Assembly (NCBI RefSeq): GCF_014207095.1
Contig: NZ_JACHBG010000006.1
Location: forward strand, 62,001-126,000
DNA: 64,000 nucleotides
Origin: Martinezella lusitana
Lineage (GTDB): Bacteria; Pseudomonadota; Alphaproteobacteria; Rhizobiales; Rhizobiaceae
Direction: 5' to 3'
The translations under genes and the position numbers were made by a program. How positions within the stretch are numbered: position 1 is the stretch's first letter; each line of letters begins with the position of its first letter. Below are positions 24,476 to 33,653 of this stretch, in pieces. The notes under the pieces are model-generated. The model worked only from the letters and a program-made list of their open reading frames with translations. It was not told where the DNA came from and did not search any database.

Positions 24476-26179
24476 CTATCGAAGCAGGGTGGCGACACGG
24501 GTCGCAATCATCGCAAAGGAAACCGCGCCGGGGTCGGGATGGCCAAGGCTTTTTTCTGCAAGGGGACGTGCGCGCCCGAGCTTGGGAAGTAATTGCGCCG
24601 TTGCCTCGGCTGCAAGTTTTGCCGCCGAGGCTGCTTGCCTCCAGGCGGTGGAAAGCGACCCGCTTTCGGCGAAACTCTTTTCCAGCGTATCGACGAATGG
24701 AGAGAATACGTCGACGAGCGTCTTGTCGCCGATCTTGGCGCCACCGAGCCTCACCACGCCATCGAGTGCCTGCCGCGCGCCGGCAACAACGGCCCGGTCA
24801 TCGATAGGACCATTGTCGCTGAGTGCGGTACTCCAGGACCGAAGGAGAAGCCCCCAGATCGCGCCCGATGTGCCGCCGGCGCGGTCCGCCCAGGCGTCGG
24901 CGGCCGCAGCCAGCACGCTTGCGGTTCCGGCCTTTGCAGCGCTTGCCGCCTTGGCTGCTTCCAGAGCAGCCGTCACACCGCGGGCCATGCCTTGTCCATG
25001 GTCGCCGTCGCCGGCATAGGCGTCGATCCGGCCGAGCTGTTCCTCCGCCTCGTGGAGCACAAGCGAAGTCTCCGAGAAGATGCGGATGATGCAAGCACCG
25101 CCGCGCTGGCCTCCGCCATCGGCAGGCGGGTAGGTCGTCAGCATATCCTCGTCGGCCAGATTGTCGATCGCCGGTGTCGTGGGGATCGTCGCGCCGCGGC
25201 GCAGGACCGGGCTGCTGCAGGGTGCGATCCAGTGTTGCTCCAGCTCGTCGTCCAGGAAGACCAGGGTCAGCGAGCAGCCCTGCATATCCAGGCTAGTGAC
25301 GAACTCGCCCGCCTCCGGTGCGACGATTTCCAGGCCGGCCTGCTGCAATCGGCCCGCAATGGATGACCAGAGCACGAAGAGCTCTTCATATTTCGTGGCG
25401 CCGAGGCCGTTGAGGATGACGCCGACCTTCCGCGTGTCTTTGGGGCGCTCCGGCAGGAGCTTTTCCGTGAGCAGCGTCGCGAGTTCGCTGGCGCTGACGA
25501 TCGCTTCCTCGCTGATGCCGGGTTCGCCGTGAATGCCGAGGCCTAGCGCCATCTTGCCGTTGGGCACAGTGAAGAGCGGGCCGGCCGAACCGGGCAAGGT
25601 GCAGCCATCGAAGGCGACGCCAAAGGATACGGTGCGAGCATTGGCATGCCGAGCGATGCGCTCGACCTCATCAAGGGGCAGACCTGCTTCGGCCGCCGCG
25701 CCGGCTATCTTGAAGACCACGAGATCGCCGGCAACGCCGCGACGCTTCGATACGGTTTCTGCAGGGGCACTGGCGACATCGTCCGTCACCGCCACGATGC
25801 GAACATCGATGCCTTCGGCGCGCAGACGTTCGGCAGCCACGCCGAAATTCAAGACGTCGCCCGCATAGTTGCCGAAGCTGAGCAGGATACCGCCACCATG
25901 ATGCGCCTTGCGGCACACCCGGGCGACCGCCGCCGTCGAGGGGGAGGCGAAGACATCGCCCGCGACAGCTGCATCGACAAAGCCCGGCCCGACATAGCCG
26001 GCAAAGGCAGGATAATGACCCGACCCGCCGCCGACGACGACCGAGACCTTACCTTTCGGCACCGATGTGGAGCGGACAACGCCCCCCTTTATCAGTCGAA
26101 CGAAGTGCGGATGAAGCGCCGCAAAGCCGGCAAGTGCCGTTGCTGCGAATTCCTCCGGAGCGTCGAAGATTTTGGTCAT
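24476..26179 (-). CDS. ATP-dependent dihydroxyacetone/erythrulose-type kinase (DhaK-DhaL fusion)
   Basis: A 567-residue two-domain kinase. The DhaK half (about residues 1-330) has VVGGGSGHYPAFAGYVGPGF and the substrate-binding His in GLGIHGEPG. The DhaL half (about residues 350-567) has the Mg-ATP acidic motif AYAGDGDHGQGM and RAGGTSGAIWG. Because both halves are in one chain it should use ATP, unlike the PTS-dependent DhaKLM. Relatives in rhizobia act on dihydroxyacetone or C4 ketoses; the substrate here is not set by context. ATG at 26179 chosen. The 277 bp to the right (26180-26456) hold no gene I can support. Confidence 0.88.
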   Translation of the reverse strand: MTKIFDAPEEFAATALAGFAALHPHFVRLIKGGVVRSTSVPKGKVSVVVGGGSGHYPAFAGYVGPGFVDAAVAGDVFASPSTAAVARVCRKAHHGGGILLSFGNYAGDVLNFGVAAERLRAEGIDVRIVAVTDDVASAPAETVSKRRGVAGDLVVFKIAGAAAEAGLPLDEVERIARHANARTVSFGVAFDGCTLPGSAGPLFTVPNGKMALGLGIHGEPGISEEAIVSASELATLLTEKLLPERPKDTRKVGVILNGLGATKYEELFVLWSSIAGRLQQAGLEIVAPEAGEFVTSLDMQGCSLTLVFLDDELEQHWIAPCSSPVLRRGATIPTTPAIDNLADEDMLTTYPPADGGGQRGGACIIRIFSETSLVLHEAEEQLGRIDAYAGDGDHGQGMARGVTAALEAAKAASAAKAGTASVLAAAADAWADRAGGTSGAIWGLLLRSWSTALSDNGPIDDRAVVAGARQALDGVVRLGGAKIGDKTLVDVFSPFVDTLEKSFAESGSLSTAWRQAASAAKLAAEATAQLLPKLGRARPLAEKSLGHPDPGAVSFAMIATRVATLLR

Positions 26180-26456
26180 GCGTTCAATCCTTCTTCTTGG
26201 TGAAACGCATGATCTGCATCGGCGGTGCCGAAACAAGTGTCATCCTGCATTTCAGGCGAGGTCTCGAGACCGGACTCGCCGGCATGTTGGCCGACGGCGT
26301 CACGACGCGCAACAGCCTTCTGTTGCATCGGTCGTCGGCTCGTGCCGCTCTTGTTGATAAGCCGCCTTGCGCCGTCCTCCAGACACGGTCCCGCCCGCCC
26401 AGTCTCAACACAAGGCGGACGTCAAGCCTTTGAGATCCCATACTCGTCGCGCGGTC

Positions 26457-26999
26457 TCATGACTTCGCAGAGAGCCAGTCGGCGACATCTGCCGTTCTTG
26501 CAAGCTGCTCCAGTTCTTCGACGCTGCAAATGCGGACCAGTTTCTTGCCGGCTCTCGCCGCATTGTCACACAAGCTCCGAATGCCGGGCATCCAGCCCTG
26601 ATCTATTTCCCATATTGTTCGAAAGAGGTCGCGCGTCGGCGGCATGGCCGAGAGGCCGCCAGGAGCGTGCTGCAATTCACCGGAAGACCAGGCGATCTGC
26701 CTTTCCGCGGCGAGCCAGAAATGCATCCAGAGCGGCATGTCGATAAGGACGATATGGGTGGCGCGGTCAATGCGCGATGCTATGGAATCGCGATGTCCAA
26801 GCCCGTCGAGGATCCAGTTGTCACCCGATATGATCTGCCGATGACGCTCGGAATAGGTGTCGACAGGCGCCGGTATCCAGCCTTCCAGCCAAAGAAGCTT
26901 GTCTATTTCGAAATGGCTGAGCCCATGCCTTTCGGCCAATCTGCGCGCAAGAGTGGATTTCCCGCCGCCCGCATTTCCCAGAATGACAATCCGTGACAT
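26457..26999 (-). CDS. P-loop nucleotide kinase-like protein (FlaR/AAA_17 family)
   Basis: A 180-residue small kinase-like protein. Walker A is GNAGGGKSTLARRL (residues 8-21), then HFEIDKLLWLEGW and the lid-like WILDGLGHRDSIASRIDRA and VLIDMPLWMHFW segments, a pattern shared with adenylate-kinase-like topology modulation proteins. The ATG at 26999 is chosen because the upstream frame does not read as protein. No operon partner; substrate unknown. Confidence 0.82.
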   Translation of the reverse strand: MSRIVILGNAGGGKSTLARRLAERHGLSHFEIDKLLWLEGWIPAPVDTYSERHRQIISGDNWILDGLGHRDSIASRIDRATHIVLIDMPLWMHFWLAAERQIAWSSGELQHAPGGLSAMPPTRDLFRTIWEIDQGWMPGIRSLCDNAARAGKKLVRICSVEELEQLARTADVADWLSAKS

Positions 27000-27101
27000 C
27001 AGTGAACGACCGCAAATTCGAGTGTTGGAACAACCTATTAGAAGTGGATTACGCCTCCAAAAGGCAGTCAAGAACATTCTGTATTTCAGGGCGGCGATGC
27101 C

Positions 27102-27608
27102 TCATCCTGCGGCATCGCGGCGGACGATATGTTGAACGCCGGCGGGCATCGACTCGATCAAGGCGAGCAAGGGCGCGGGCTTCAGATCGAATTGCTCCAG
27201 AACAGCTCGCGTCGGCCGCGCCCAGCGAAATTCGAGGTCGGTACCCCCGTCCTTGATCCGGTAAACGATCTCGTCCTCGTGAAAGGGCAGCGGCCGGGAC
27301 AATTCCGCATCGTAGTAGAAGCCGACTTCATGAACCCTTCGTCCATCGAGTTCGAAAAAATTCTCGATCACGAAGCGCAGCGACCCTATGGTTGCCGCAC
27401 AGCCGATTTCCTCCTCGATTTCGCGCGCGAGCGTTTCGGCGCCGGCTTCGTGAAATTCCACCCGGCCGCCGGGCAGAACCCAGAAAGGGTCTCTAACTGC
27501 ACGGTGGATGAGGATATGGCCGTTGGCGCGGATCAAAGCGCCGGCCCGAAACTGGAAACGTGAATTTCCCGCATCCATGACGATCATCGTGCGCGCATCA
27601 TCGGTCAT
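27102..27608 (-). CDS. Nudix hydrolase
   Basis: A 168-residue Nudix protein with a perfect Nudix box: Gly-x5-Glu-x7-Arg-Glu-Ile-Glu-Glu-Glu-Ile-Gly starting at GGRVEFHE and ending REIEEEIG (about residues 47-69). It cleaves a nucleoside diphosphate linked to another moiety with Mg2+; substrate unknown. The ATG at 27608 has GAGG upstream and is preferred to a TTG three bases earlier. Confidence 0.92.
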   Translation of the reverse strand: MTDDARTMIVMDAGNSRFQFRAGALIRANGHILIHRAVRDPFWVLPGGRVEFHEAGAETLAREIEEEIGCAATIGSLRFVIENFFELDGRRVHEVGFYYDAELSRPLPFHEDEIVYRIKDGGTDLEFRWARPTRAVLEQFDLKPAPLLALIESMPAGVQHIVRRDAAG

Positions 27609-27769
27609 CAATCAATCCTCCAATTGCCTCGGGCCAAGATCGCAATCCCCGAAGAATTGACATAGGTCCTGCATCCGGAAACGATATGACAATCGGAGAT
27701 GCACGTTTTCGATGCAATTTGGAAGGTCGTTTTTTTGGTCCATCTTAATCAACTGCATTGGTGTCAAGA

Positions 27770-28138
27770 ATGCACTTCGTCAATCCAATTCCCTTTGTCA
27801 GCGATATCGATCGCTCCAAGGCATTTTATCGCGACGTCATGGGTCTCAAGATCCTGAGTGATTTCGGGAGTTTCGTCCTATTCGAGACAGGCTTTGCAAT
27901 TCATGAGGGGCAAGCGCTCGAGCGGACGATCTGGAAGGCACCCACGGAAGCATCGGAACCCTATGGGCGTCGAAATGTCCTGCTTTATTTTGAGGACGAC
28001 GATATCGATACAGCCTTCGAAAGGATAGCGCAGCATGTCGCGCTCATCCATCCCATCGAACGGCAGGATTGGGGACAGCGCGTCTTTCGCTTCTACGATC
28101 CGGACAACCATGCGGTGGAAGTTGGGGAGCCGATGTGA
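27770..28138 (+). CDS. VOC-family (glyoxalase/bleomycin-resistance-like) protein
   Basis: A 122-residue single VOC protein: PIPFVSDIDRSKAFYRDVMG at the N-terminus and FRFYDPDNHAVEVGEPM at the C-terminus, the two ends of the paired beta-alpha-beta3 fold. Metal-ligand candidates are His2 and the Glu of AVEVGE. The ATG at 27770 was chosen, with GTG at 27761 possible. Function could be dioxygenase, lyase or drug binding. Confidence 0.82.
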   Translation: MHFVNPIPFVSDIDRSKAFYRDVMGLKILSDFGSFVLFETGFAIHEGQALERTIWKAPTEASEPYGRRNVLLYFEDDDIDTAFERIAQHVALIHPIERQDWGQRVFRFYDPDNHAVEVGEPM

Positions 28139-28257
28139 AACGAGTGCTGTTCCGGATGGTGTCGGTTGCGGAAGCGCGATAAATCGGCGGACAGGCTGAA
28201 TGACGCCGGATTTGCACCACCCCGACCCCGTTAACGAAAATAGCAACGGATTTCAGC

Positions 28258-29136
28258 ATGCACGATGATGTCGCGCCGCAGGAGAATGCGATCCGGCACC
28301 TACTATCGGAGATGACGCCGCAATGGGCAGATCTTCCGATACAGCGTCTGAGATCCTCCGGCACCGACAATGCGATTTATCGCATAGGCGAAGCATTGCT
28401 CTTGCGTCTTCCGCGCCGCGAGGCTGCCGTGCATCTGATCGACAAAGAGCTCGATTGGTTGCCCCGGCTTGCGGATTTGCCGCTAAAGGTGCCGAGATTG
28501 CGCTTCCGTGGAAGCACCGAGCTTGGGCTGAAATGCAACTTCGGCATTTTCGACTGGATGGAAGGGAAGATCGCCTCTCCGGCCAATATTGCCGATCCGG
28601 CCGCCGCAGCGCTAGCGTTGGCTGAATTTCTCAAGGCTTTGCATCTGGTTGGCACGGAAGGCGCGCCGCTTGCGGGAGAACTCAATCATCGCCGTGGCGT
28701 GGCTCTGGAGGTTCTGTCTCCGGTTACGCTTGGGGCGATCGACATTCTGGCGGATGAGATCGACGCCCCTGCGGCCCACGATCTCTGGCAGCGGGCTTGC
28801 GCCACCGCGCATCGAGGACCGCCCGTCTGGCTGCACGGCGATCTCAAGGCGGATAATCTGATAGCCGAGGGCGGGCAACTGACCGGGGTGATCGATTGGG
28901 GCCTTTGCGCCGTCGGCGATCCCGCTGCCGACTACGCGGCAGCGTGGTCGTGGGTCGACCCCTCCGCCCGCGATGTCTTTCGCATGGCCTGCGAGGTGGA
29001 TGATGCCGATTGGCTGAGAGCCGAAGGGTGGGCGCTGTACGGCGCGGTCATCGCGCTCAGCTACTATCGCGGTGGCCTGAACGAAGCTCTGTGCGAACAG
29101 TCGCGTCTCACCTTGTCGCGTCTCGGCATGCGGTAA
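28258..29136 (+). CDS. Aminoglycoside phosphotransferase (APH)-like kinase
   Basis: A 292-residue kinase-fold protein. The catalytic loop is WLHGDLKADNL (Brenner motif, about residues 197-207) and the metal-binding IDWGLCAVGDPAADYA follows. These proteins phosphorylate small hydroxylated compounds such as antibiotics, homoserine or choline; the true substrate is unknown and resistance should not be assumed. It stands alone, 119 bp after the VOC gene. Confidence 0.88.
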   Translation: MHDDVAPQENAIRHLLSEMTPQWADLPIQRLRSSGTDNAIYRIGEALLLRLPRREAAVHLIDKELDWLPRLADLPLKVPRLRFRGSTELGLKCNFGIFDWMEGKIASPANIADPAAAALALAEFLKALHLVGTEGAPLAGELNHRRGVALEVLSPVTLGAIDILADEIDAPAAHDLWQRACATAHRGPPVWLHGDLKADNLIAEGGQLTGVIDWGLCAVGDPAADYAAAWSWVDPSARDVFRMACEVDDADWLRAEGWALYGAVIALSYYRGGLNEALCEQSRLTLSRLGMR

Positions 29137-29171
29137 CCGTCGGTGGATTTGCAGGCCCCCGCTTTCGGCCA

Positions 29172-29729
29172 TTACAGCATGCGTTTGAGCACGTCGTCTC
29201 TGCGAAAGAAGTGATGCCAGAGTGCGGCGAGGATATGCGCGCTCACAATGACGTAAAGGCAGTAGGCACCGTATTCATGGATATCGGCGGCGGTCCGCTC
29301 CAGTGCTTTGTTGACGGGCAACAGGTTCGGCCATTGGAAAAGACCGAACCAGGGAAGGTCATGGCCACCCGCCGCAGAGGTTGTGTAACCCGCAAGCGGC
29401 ATCAGGATCATCAGCGCATAAAGCAGGATATGCGCGCCGCGTGCTGCATAATGGTTGAGGATATCGAGCGGCCGCTGATATGCCGGCTCGCCAAGCGAAA
29501 GTCGTAGCGGCAAGCGGACGGCGATCAGGACGAGCGCCATCATACCAAGCGATTTATGCACGTCGAGAAGTGCGCGGCGCAACGGCGTGCCCGGCGCGTG
29601 ATGCGAGCAGTAAAGGCCGAGGACGAGGGCGGAAATGATGACGATGGCCATCAGCCAGTGCAAGATTCGCTGCGATGGTCGGTATTGGGCGGCTGCCGTG
29701 TCGGCTGCCGGGGCACTGGTGACGGACAT
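29172..29729 (-). CDS. Cytochrome b561 (CybB-type) membrane protein
   Basis: A 185-residue four-helix membrane di-heme cytochrome. Heme-ligand His candidates are in RILHWLMA, LLDVHKSLGMMAL and the last helix, IVSAHILAALWHHFF. The ATG at 29729 has GGAGAG upstream. CybB proteins move electrons between quinol and partners such as superoxide. Convergent with the APH-like gene. Confidence 0.88.
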   Translation of the reverse strand: MSVTSAPAADTAAAQYRPSQRILHWLMAIVIISALVLGLYCSHHAPGTPLRRALLDVHKSLGMMALVLIAVRLPLRLSLGEPAYQRPLDILNHYAARGAHILLYALMILMPLAGYTTSAAGGHDLPWFGLFQWPNLLPVNKALERTAADIHEYGAYCLYVIVSAHILAALWHHFFRRDDVLKRML

Positions 29730-29922
29730 GGGGTCTCTCCGGTCGTCCTGGGGATACGGCGCGGAGGCGTCATCGGTCCGAATATGGCTGATTTGAGGGC
29801 CTGCCCGTTCACCTTCTCGCGAGTGGGGCGTTAATGGGATGATCAATCCGGAGCCCAGGTCGACGGTTGTGGCAGTCGCTCAATTCAAAGGGAATGCTGG
29901 TGTTCGGGCAAGAGGCCAAACG

Positions 29923-30249
29923 TCATTGCCCGGTTTTGCGCGGTATAGGATCCTGGTCGCCCGATATGGACAGGATTTCGCAGCTCTCCGTATGTGCCGG
30001 AGTGAGCGCATCTGTGGTAGGAGTCTTCAGGCAAATTCCGATTTTGTGCCCATCGATGCGGAAGAAGACGATTCCTCCGGTTTCGAGAGCCAGTCGCAGT
30101 TGAGCCTCCGTTGCCCGGTGCAGGCTATGGCGGTCGCCCTCATAGTCGCGGATCGTGCTGCGGGATACCCCCGAGCGGTCGGCGAGATCCATTTGGGTCC
30201 AGTCGAGAAAGCCTCGGGCTGCTCGACAGAGCGCTGGTGTTAAAATCAT
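29923..30249 (-). CDS. Small XRE-family helix-turn-helix regulator
   Basis: A 108-residue DNA-binding protein: ALCRAARGFLDWTQMDLADR and GVSRSTIRDYEGDRHSLHRA form the HTH (about residues 6-45). The ATG at 30249 is chosen (AAGG close upstream). It lies divergent from the antiporter operon with 177 bp between, and two perfect palindromes sit in that gap, so it may regulate itself and possibly the antiporter. Confidence 0.82.
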   Translation of the reverse strand: MILTPALCRAARGFLDWTQMDLADRSGVSRSTIRDYEGDRHSLHRATEAQLRLALETGGIVFFRIDGHKIGICLKTPTTDALTPAHTESCEILSISGDQDPIPRKTGQ

Positions 30250-30268
30250 CGCCTTCTTACCTTGACGT

Positions 30269-30283
30269 GCAGTTTCAAACTGC
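30269..30283. promoter_or_regulatory. Palindromic operator candidate upstream of the XRE gene
   Basis: GCAGTTT-C-AAACTGC, a perfect 7-1-7 inverted repeat 19 bp from the XRE start codon. The position suggests autoregulation. Confidence 0.6.
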
Positions 30284-30310
30284 CCATATTGGTCAATATC
30301 TATCATATAG

Positions 30311-30323
30311 GGCATATTATGCC
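30311..30323. promoter_or_regulatory. Second palindrome between XRE gene and antiporter operon
   Basis: GGCATA-T-TATGCC, perfect 6-1-6 inverted repeat, about 105 bp before the antiporter start. Different in sequence from the site at 30269-30283, so probably bound by another protein or part of a promoter. Confidence 0.4.
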
Positions 30324-30426
30324 GGTTTGCTAGAGGTGTTCGCCGTTGCGGGGACTGAGGTGATCCGGCCAAGCGAAGGAACGACGTTTTGGGATAACCC
30401 GCGAGCCTATTTTCATTTTAATACTT

Positions 30427-33315
30427 TTGGCTCTGCCGTTTATCGGAAGTCTTCTTTCCGTATGCCTCTTGCGCACGACCTCGCGCCGCACGCCGGCCTG
30501 GATCGCCGGCTCGGTGACCTTTATTGCGCTATTGATCGCAATCAGTTCGTACCCAGCCGTCATTGACGGAGGGGTGGTGCGATACAGCATCGAATGGCTG
30601 CCCCAGCTCGGGCTTGATTTCAGCCTTCGGATGGATGGCTTTTCCTGGCTCTTCTCCGTCGTCATTACCGCTATCGGCTTCCTCGTTATCGTCTATGCCC
30701 GTTACTACATGTCGGAAGAGGATCCGGTTCCCCGCTTCTTCTCTTTCCTGCTAGCTTTCATGGGAGCGATGCTGGGCATCGTGCTCTCGGGTAATGTCAT
30801 CCTGCTCTCGATATTCTGGGAGCTGACAAGCATTTTCTCCTTCCTGCTGATCAGCTATTGGCATAACAGCGCTGCCGCCCGCGATGGCGCGCGCATGGCG
30901 TTGACGATCACCGGCATCGGCGGCTTCTGCCTGCTGATCGGAGTGATCCTGCTTGGTCACATCGTCGGCAGCTACGATCTCGATAAGATTCTCGCGTCCG
31001 GCGACCTCATCCGCAATCATCCGCTCTATACGCCGGCGCTGGTGCTGATCCTGCTCGGTGCGCTGACCAAGAGTGCGCAGTTCCCCTTCCACTTCTGGCT
31101 TCCGAATGCCATGGCCGCCCCGACGCCCGTCTCGGCCTATCTGCATTCGGCGACGCTGGTGAAGGCCGGCGTTTTTCTGCTGGCGCGCTTCTGGCCCGTT
31201 CTGGCCGGCACGGACGAGTGGTTCTATATTGTTGGCGCGGCAGGGATCACCACCCTGTTGCTCGGCGCCTATTTCGCGATGTTCCAACAGGACCTCAAAG
31301 GGCTGCTCGCCTATTCGACGATCAGCCACCTGGGCCTCATCACCACGCTGCTCAGCCTCGGCAGCCCACTTGCGACCGTCGCCGCCATCTTCCACATGCT
31401 GAACCATGCGACCTTCAAGGCATCGCTGTTCATGGCGGCCGGTATCATCGATCATGAGACGGGCACGCGCGACATGCGGCGCTTGAGCGGGTTGTTCCGA
31501 TACCTTCCGTTCACCGGTGCGCTGGCGATCGTTGCGAGCGCTGCGATGGCCGGCGTTCCCCTCCTGAACGGCTTCCTGTCGAAGGAGATGTTTTTCGCGG
31601 AAGCCATCGAGACGCATGCCGATTCCATTCTGGACCGGATCTTGCCCTATGTGGCGACCCTGGCGAGCGCCTTCAGCGTCGCCTATTCATTGCGCTTCAT
31701 TCAAACGGTTTTCTTCGGTCCCGCGCCGACAGACCTGCCGATCGTCAAGCCGCATGAACCGCCGCGCTGGATGCGCTTCCCGATTGAATTGCTTGTCATC
31801 GTGTGCCTGATCGTCGGTATCGTACCGGCCATATCCGTCGCTCCTTTCCTGCAGGCGGCCGTCGTCAGCGTTTTGCACGCAGACACACCACAATACAGCC
31901 TTTCGCTTTGGCATGGCGTCAATCTGCCGCTCGTCATGAGCGTCATCGCTCTCGTCGGCGGAACAGTGTTCTATTTCGTCTTCAAGGATTATCTGTCGCG
32001 ATGCGAGGACGGTCCACCGCTGTTCCGTGGCCTCAAGGGGCAGCGCATCTTCGAGCGCGTTCTGGTCGAGGTTTCCTGGAATTGGGCCAGAAACGCGGAA
32101 AAGCGGATCGGCACGCGTAATTTGCAGCCACAGCTTCGCTGGGTGGTCGTCACCGGTTTTGCAGCCGGGTTGCTCCCGCTCTATCTATCCGGCTTTGAAG
32201 CGCCCCATTTCGCCTTTTCGGGCGCCGATCCGGTCTTCGCATCGGTTTGGGCGATCGGCATCTGCCTTGCGATCGGTACCGCATTTCTCGCCAAATATCA
32301 CCGGCTTGCGGCTCTCGTGATGCTCGGCGGCGTCGGGTTGATTGTCTGCATGACCTTCGTCTGGCTGTCTGCACCGGACCTCGCGATCACGCAGCTGCTC
32401 GTTGAAATCGTCACGACGGTTCTCATTCTGCTCGGTTTGCGCTGGCTACCGAAGCGGACGGAAGGTGTCGATGATACCGTGGAACTGCGCGCCCGCTTCC
32501 GCCGTTTTCGCGACCTTACGGTTGCCGTCGCCTGCGGCGTCGGTATGGTGTTCATATCCTATGCCGTCATGACCATGCCGGCACCCGATGCCATTGCGAA
32601 TTATTTCCTTGAGAATGCATACTCAAAGGGTGGCGGGCAGAATGTCGTAAACGTCATTCTGGTTGATTTCCGCGGCTTCGATACCCTGGGCGAAATCGCC
32701 GTTCTCGGCGTGGTCGCGCTCACCGTCTATGCGCTTCTGCGTCGTTTCCGCCCGGCTCCCGATAGCATGGAAATGCCGGAGCAGCAGCGGATCCAGAATC
32801 GCTTCGACGAGGAGCGGCCGGAACGTTCCGCCGGTGATACCGTGCGGGACTATCTGCTCGTCCCGTCGGTGATCATGCAATGGATGTTCCCCTTCGTGAT
32901 CACCTTGTCCGTCTATATCTTCATGCGCGGGCATGATCTGCCTGGCGGCGGCTTTTCGGCGGGCCTGACACTGTCCATCGCGTTCCTGTTGCAATATCTC
33001 GCCGGTGGCACGCGCTGGGCGGAGGATCGCATTCGCATCTTGCCATTGCGCTGGATGGGGGCCGGCCTGCTCGTTGCGACGGCGACAGGCACAGGCGCAT
33101 GGTTCTTCGGCTACCCATTCCTCACGTCGCATTTCCAGTATCTGGATGTGCCGTTGATCGGGAAGGTACCGGCCGCGAGCGCGCTGCTCTTCGACCTCGG
33201 CGTCTTCATGCTCGTCGTCGGCTCCACTGTTCTGATCCTCGTTGCGCTTGCGCATCAATCGATCCGTATCAACCGCCTTCGCGCCATAGAGGCGGAAAAG
33301 GCAAAGGGGGATTGA
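30427..33315 (+). CDS. mnhA: Cation/proton antiporter subunit A+B fusion (MrpA/MnhA/PhaAB)
   Basis: A 962-residue membrane protein: an N-terminal NuoL-like part (ELTSIFSFLLISYWH; LTKSAQFPFHFWLPNAMAAP; SAYLHSATLVKAG), an MbhD/E-like part, and a C-terminal MrpB domain from about residue 800 (LPGGGFSAGLTLSIAFLLQY). The A-B fusion is the rhizobial pha arrangement. The complex exchanges Na+ or K+ for protons and supports pH and salt tolerance. No ATG or GTG lies at the expected start; TTG at 30427 is used, and the frame is open back to 30364 with no better codon. Confidence 0.93.
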   Translation: MALPFIGSLLSVCLLRTTSRRTPAWIAGSVTFIALLIAISSYPAVIDGGVVRYSIEWLPQLGLDFSLRMDGFSWLFSVVITAIGFLVIVYARYYMSEEDPVPRFFSFLLAFMGAMLGIVLSGNVILLSIFWELTSIFSFLLISYWHNSAAARDGARMALTITGIGGFCLLIGVILLGHIVGSYDLDKILASGDLIRNHPLYTPALVLILLGALTKSAQFPFHFWLPNAMAAPTPVSAYLHSATLVKAGVFLLARFWPVLAGTDEWFYIVGAAGITTLLLGAYFAMFQQDLKGLLAYSTISHLGLITTLLSLGSPLATVAAIFHMLNHATFKASLFMAAGIIDHETGTRDMRRLSGLFRYLPFTGALAIVASAAMAGVPLLNGFLSKEMFFAEAIETHADSILDRILPYVATLASAFSVAYSLRFIQTVFFGPAPTDLPIVKPHEPPRWMRFPIELLVIVCLIVGIVPAISVAPFLQAAVVSVLHADTPQYSLSLWHGVNLPLVMSVIALVGGTVFYFVFKDYLSRCEDGPPLFRGLKGQRIFERVLVEVSWNWARNAEKRIGTRNLQPQLRWVVVTGFAAGLLPLYLSGFEAPHFAFSGADPVFASVWAIGICLAIGTAFLAKYHRLAALVMLGGVGLIVCMTFVWLSAPDLAITQLLVEIVTTVLILLGLRWLPKRTEGVDDTVELRARFRRFRDLTVAVACGVGMVFISYAVMTMPAPDAIANYFLENAYSKGGGQNVVNVILVDFRGFDTLGEIAVLGVVALTVYALLRRFRPAPDSMEMPEQQRIQNRFDEERPERSAGDTVRDYLLVPSVIMQWMFPFVITLSVYIFMRGHDLPGGGFSAGLTLSIAFLLQYLAGGTRWAEDRIRILPLRWMGAGLLVATATGTGAWFFGYPFLTSHFQYLDVPLIGKVPAASALLFDLGVFMLVVGSTVLILVALAHQSIRINRLRAIEAEKAKGD

Positions 33316-33653
33316 TGGAACTCATCTTGTCCGTTGCTATCGGTGTGATGACAGCCTGCGGTGTCTGGCTGATCCTGCGTCCGCGCACCTATCAGGTCAT
33401 TATCGGCCTTTCGCTACTATCCTATGCCGTCAATCTCTTCATCTTCGGCGTCGGTGGCGTGAAGACGAACATGCCGCCGCTGCTGTCCAGCAGCGTGCCG
33501 ACATCGACGCTCGCTGATCCGGTGCCACAGGCATTGGTGCTGACGGCGATCGTTATCGGCTTTGCAACGACCGCGCTCTTCCTGGTGGTGTTGCTTGCCT
33601 CGCGCGGCTTGACCGGCACCGACCATGTCGACGGAAGGAGCGACCGGAAATGA
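33315..33653 (+). CDS. mnhC: Antiporter subunit C (MrpC/MnhC/PhaC)
   Basis: A 112-residue NuoK-like subunit with three membrane spans, including GVWLILRPRTYQVIIGLSLL, LSYAVNLFIFGVG and ALVLTAIVIGFATTALFLVV. The start shares a base with the fused A-B stop (TGATG) and the stop overlaps the D-subunit start by 4 bp. Length is normal for the family. Confidence 0.95.
   Translation: MELILSVAIGVMTACGVWLILRPRTYQVIIGLSLLSYAVNLFIFGVGGVKTNMPPLLSSSVPTSTLADPVPQALVLTAIVIGFATTALFLVVLLASRGLTGTDHVDGRSDRK

Noticed and set aside
28258..29136. Calling the APH-like protein an antibiotic resistance gene
   Set aside because: It has the kinase motifs but no close match I recognise to a resistance enzyme, and no mobile element is nearby.
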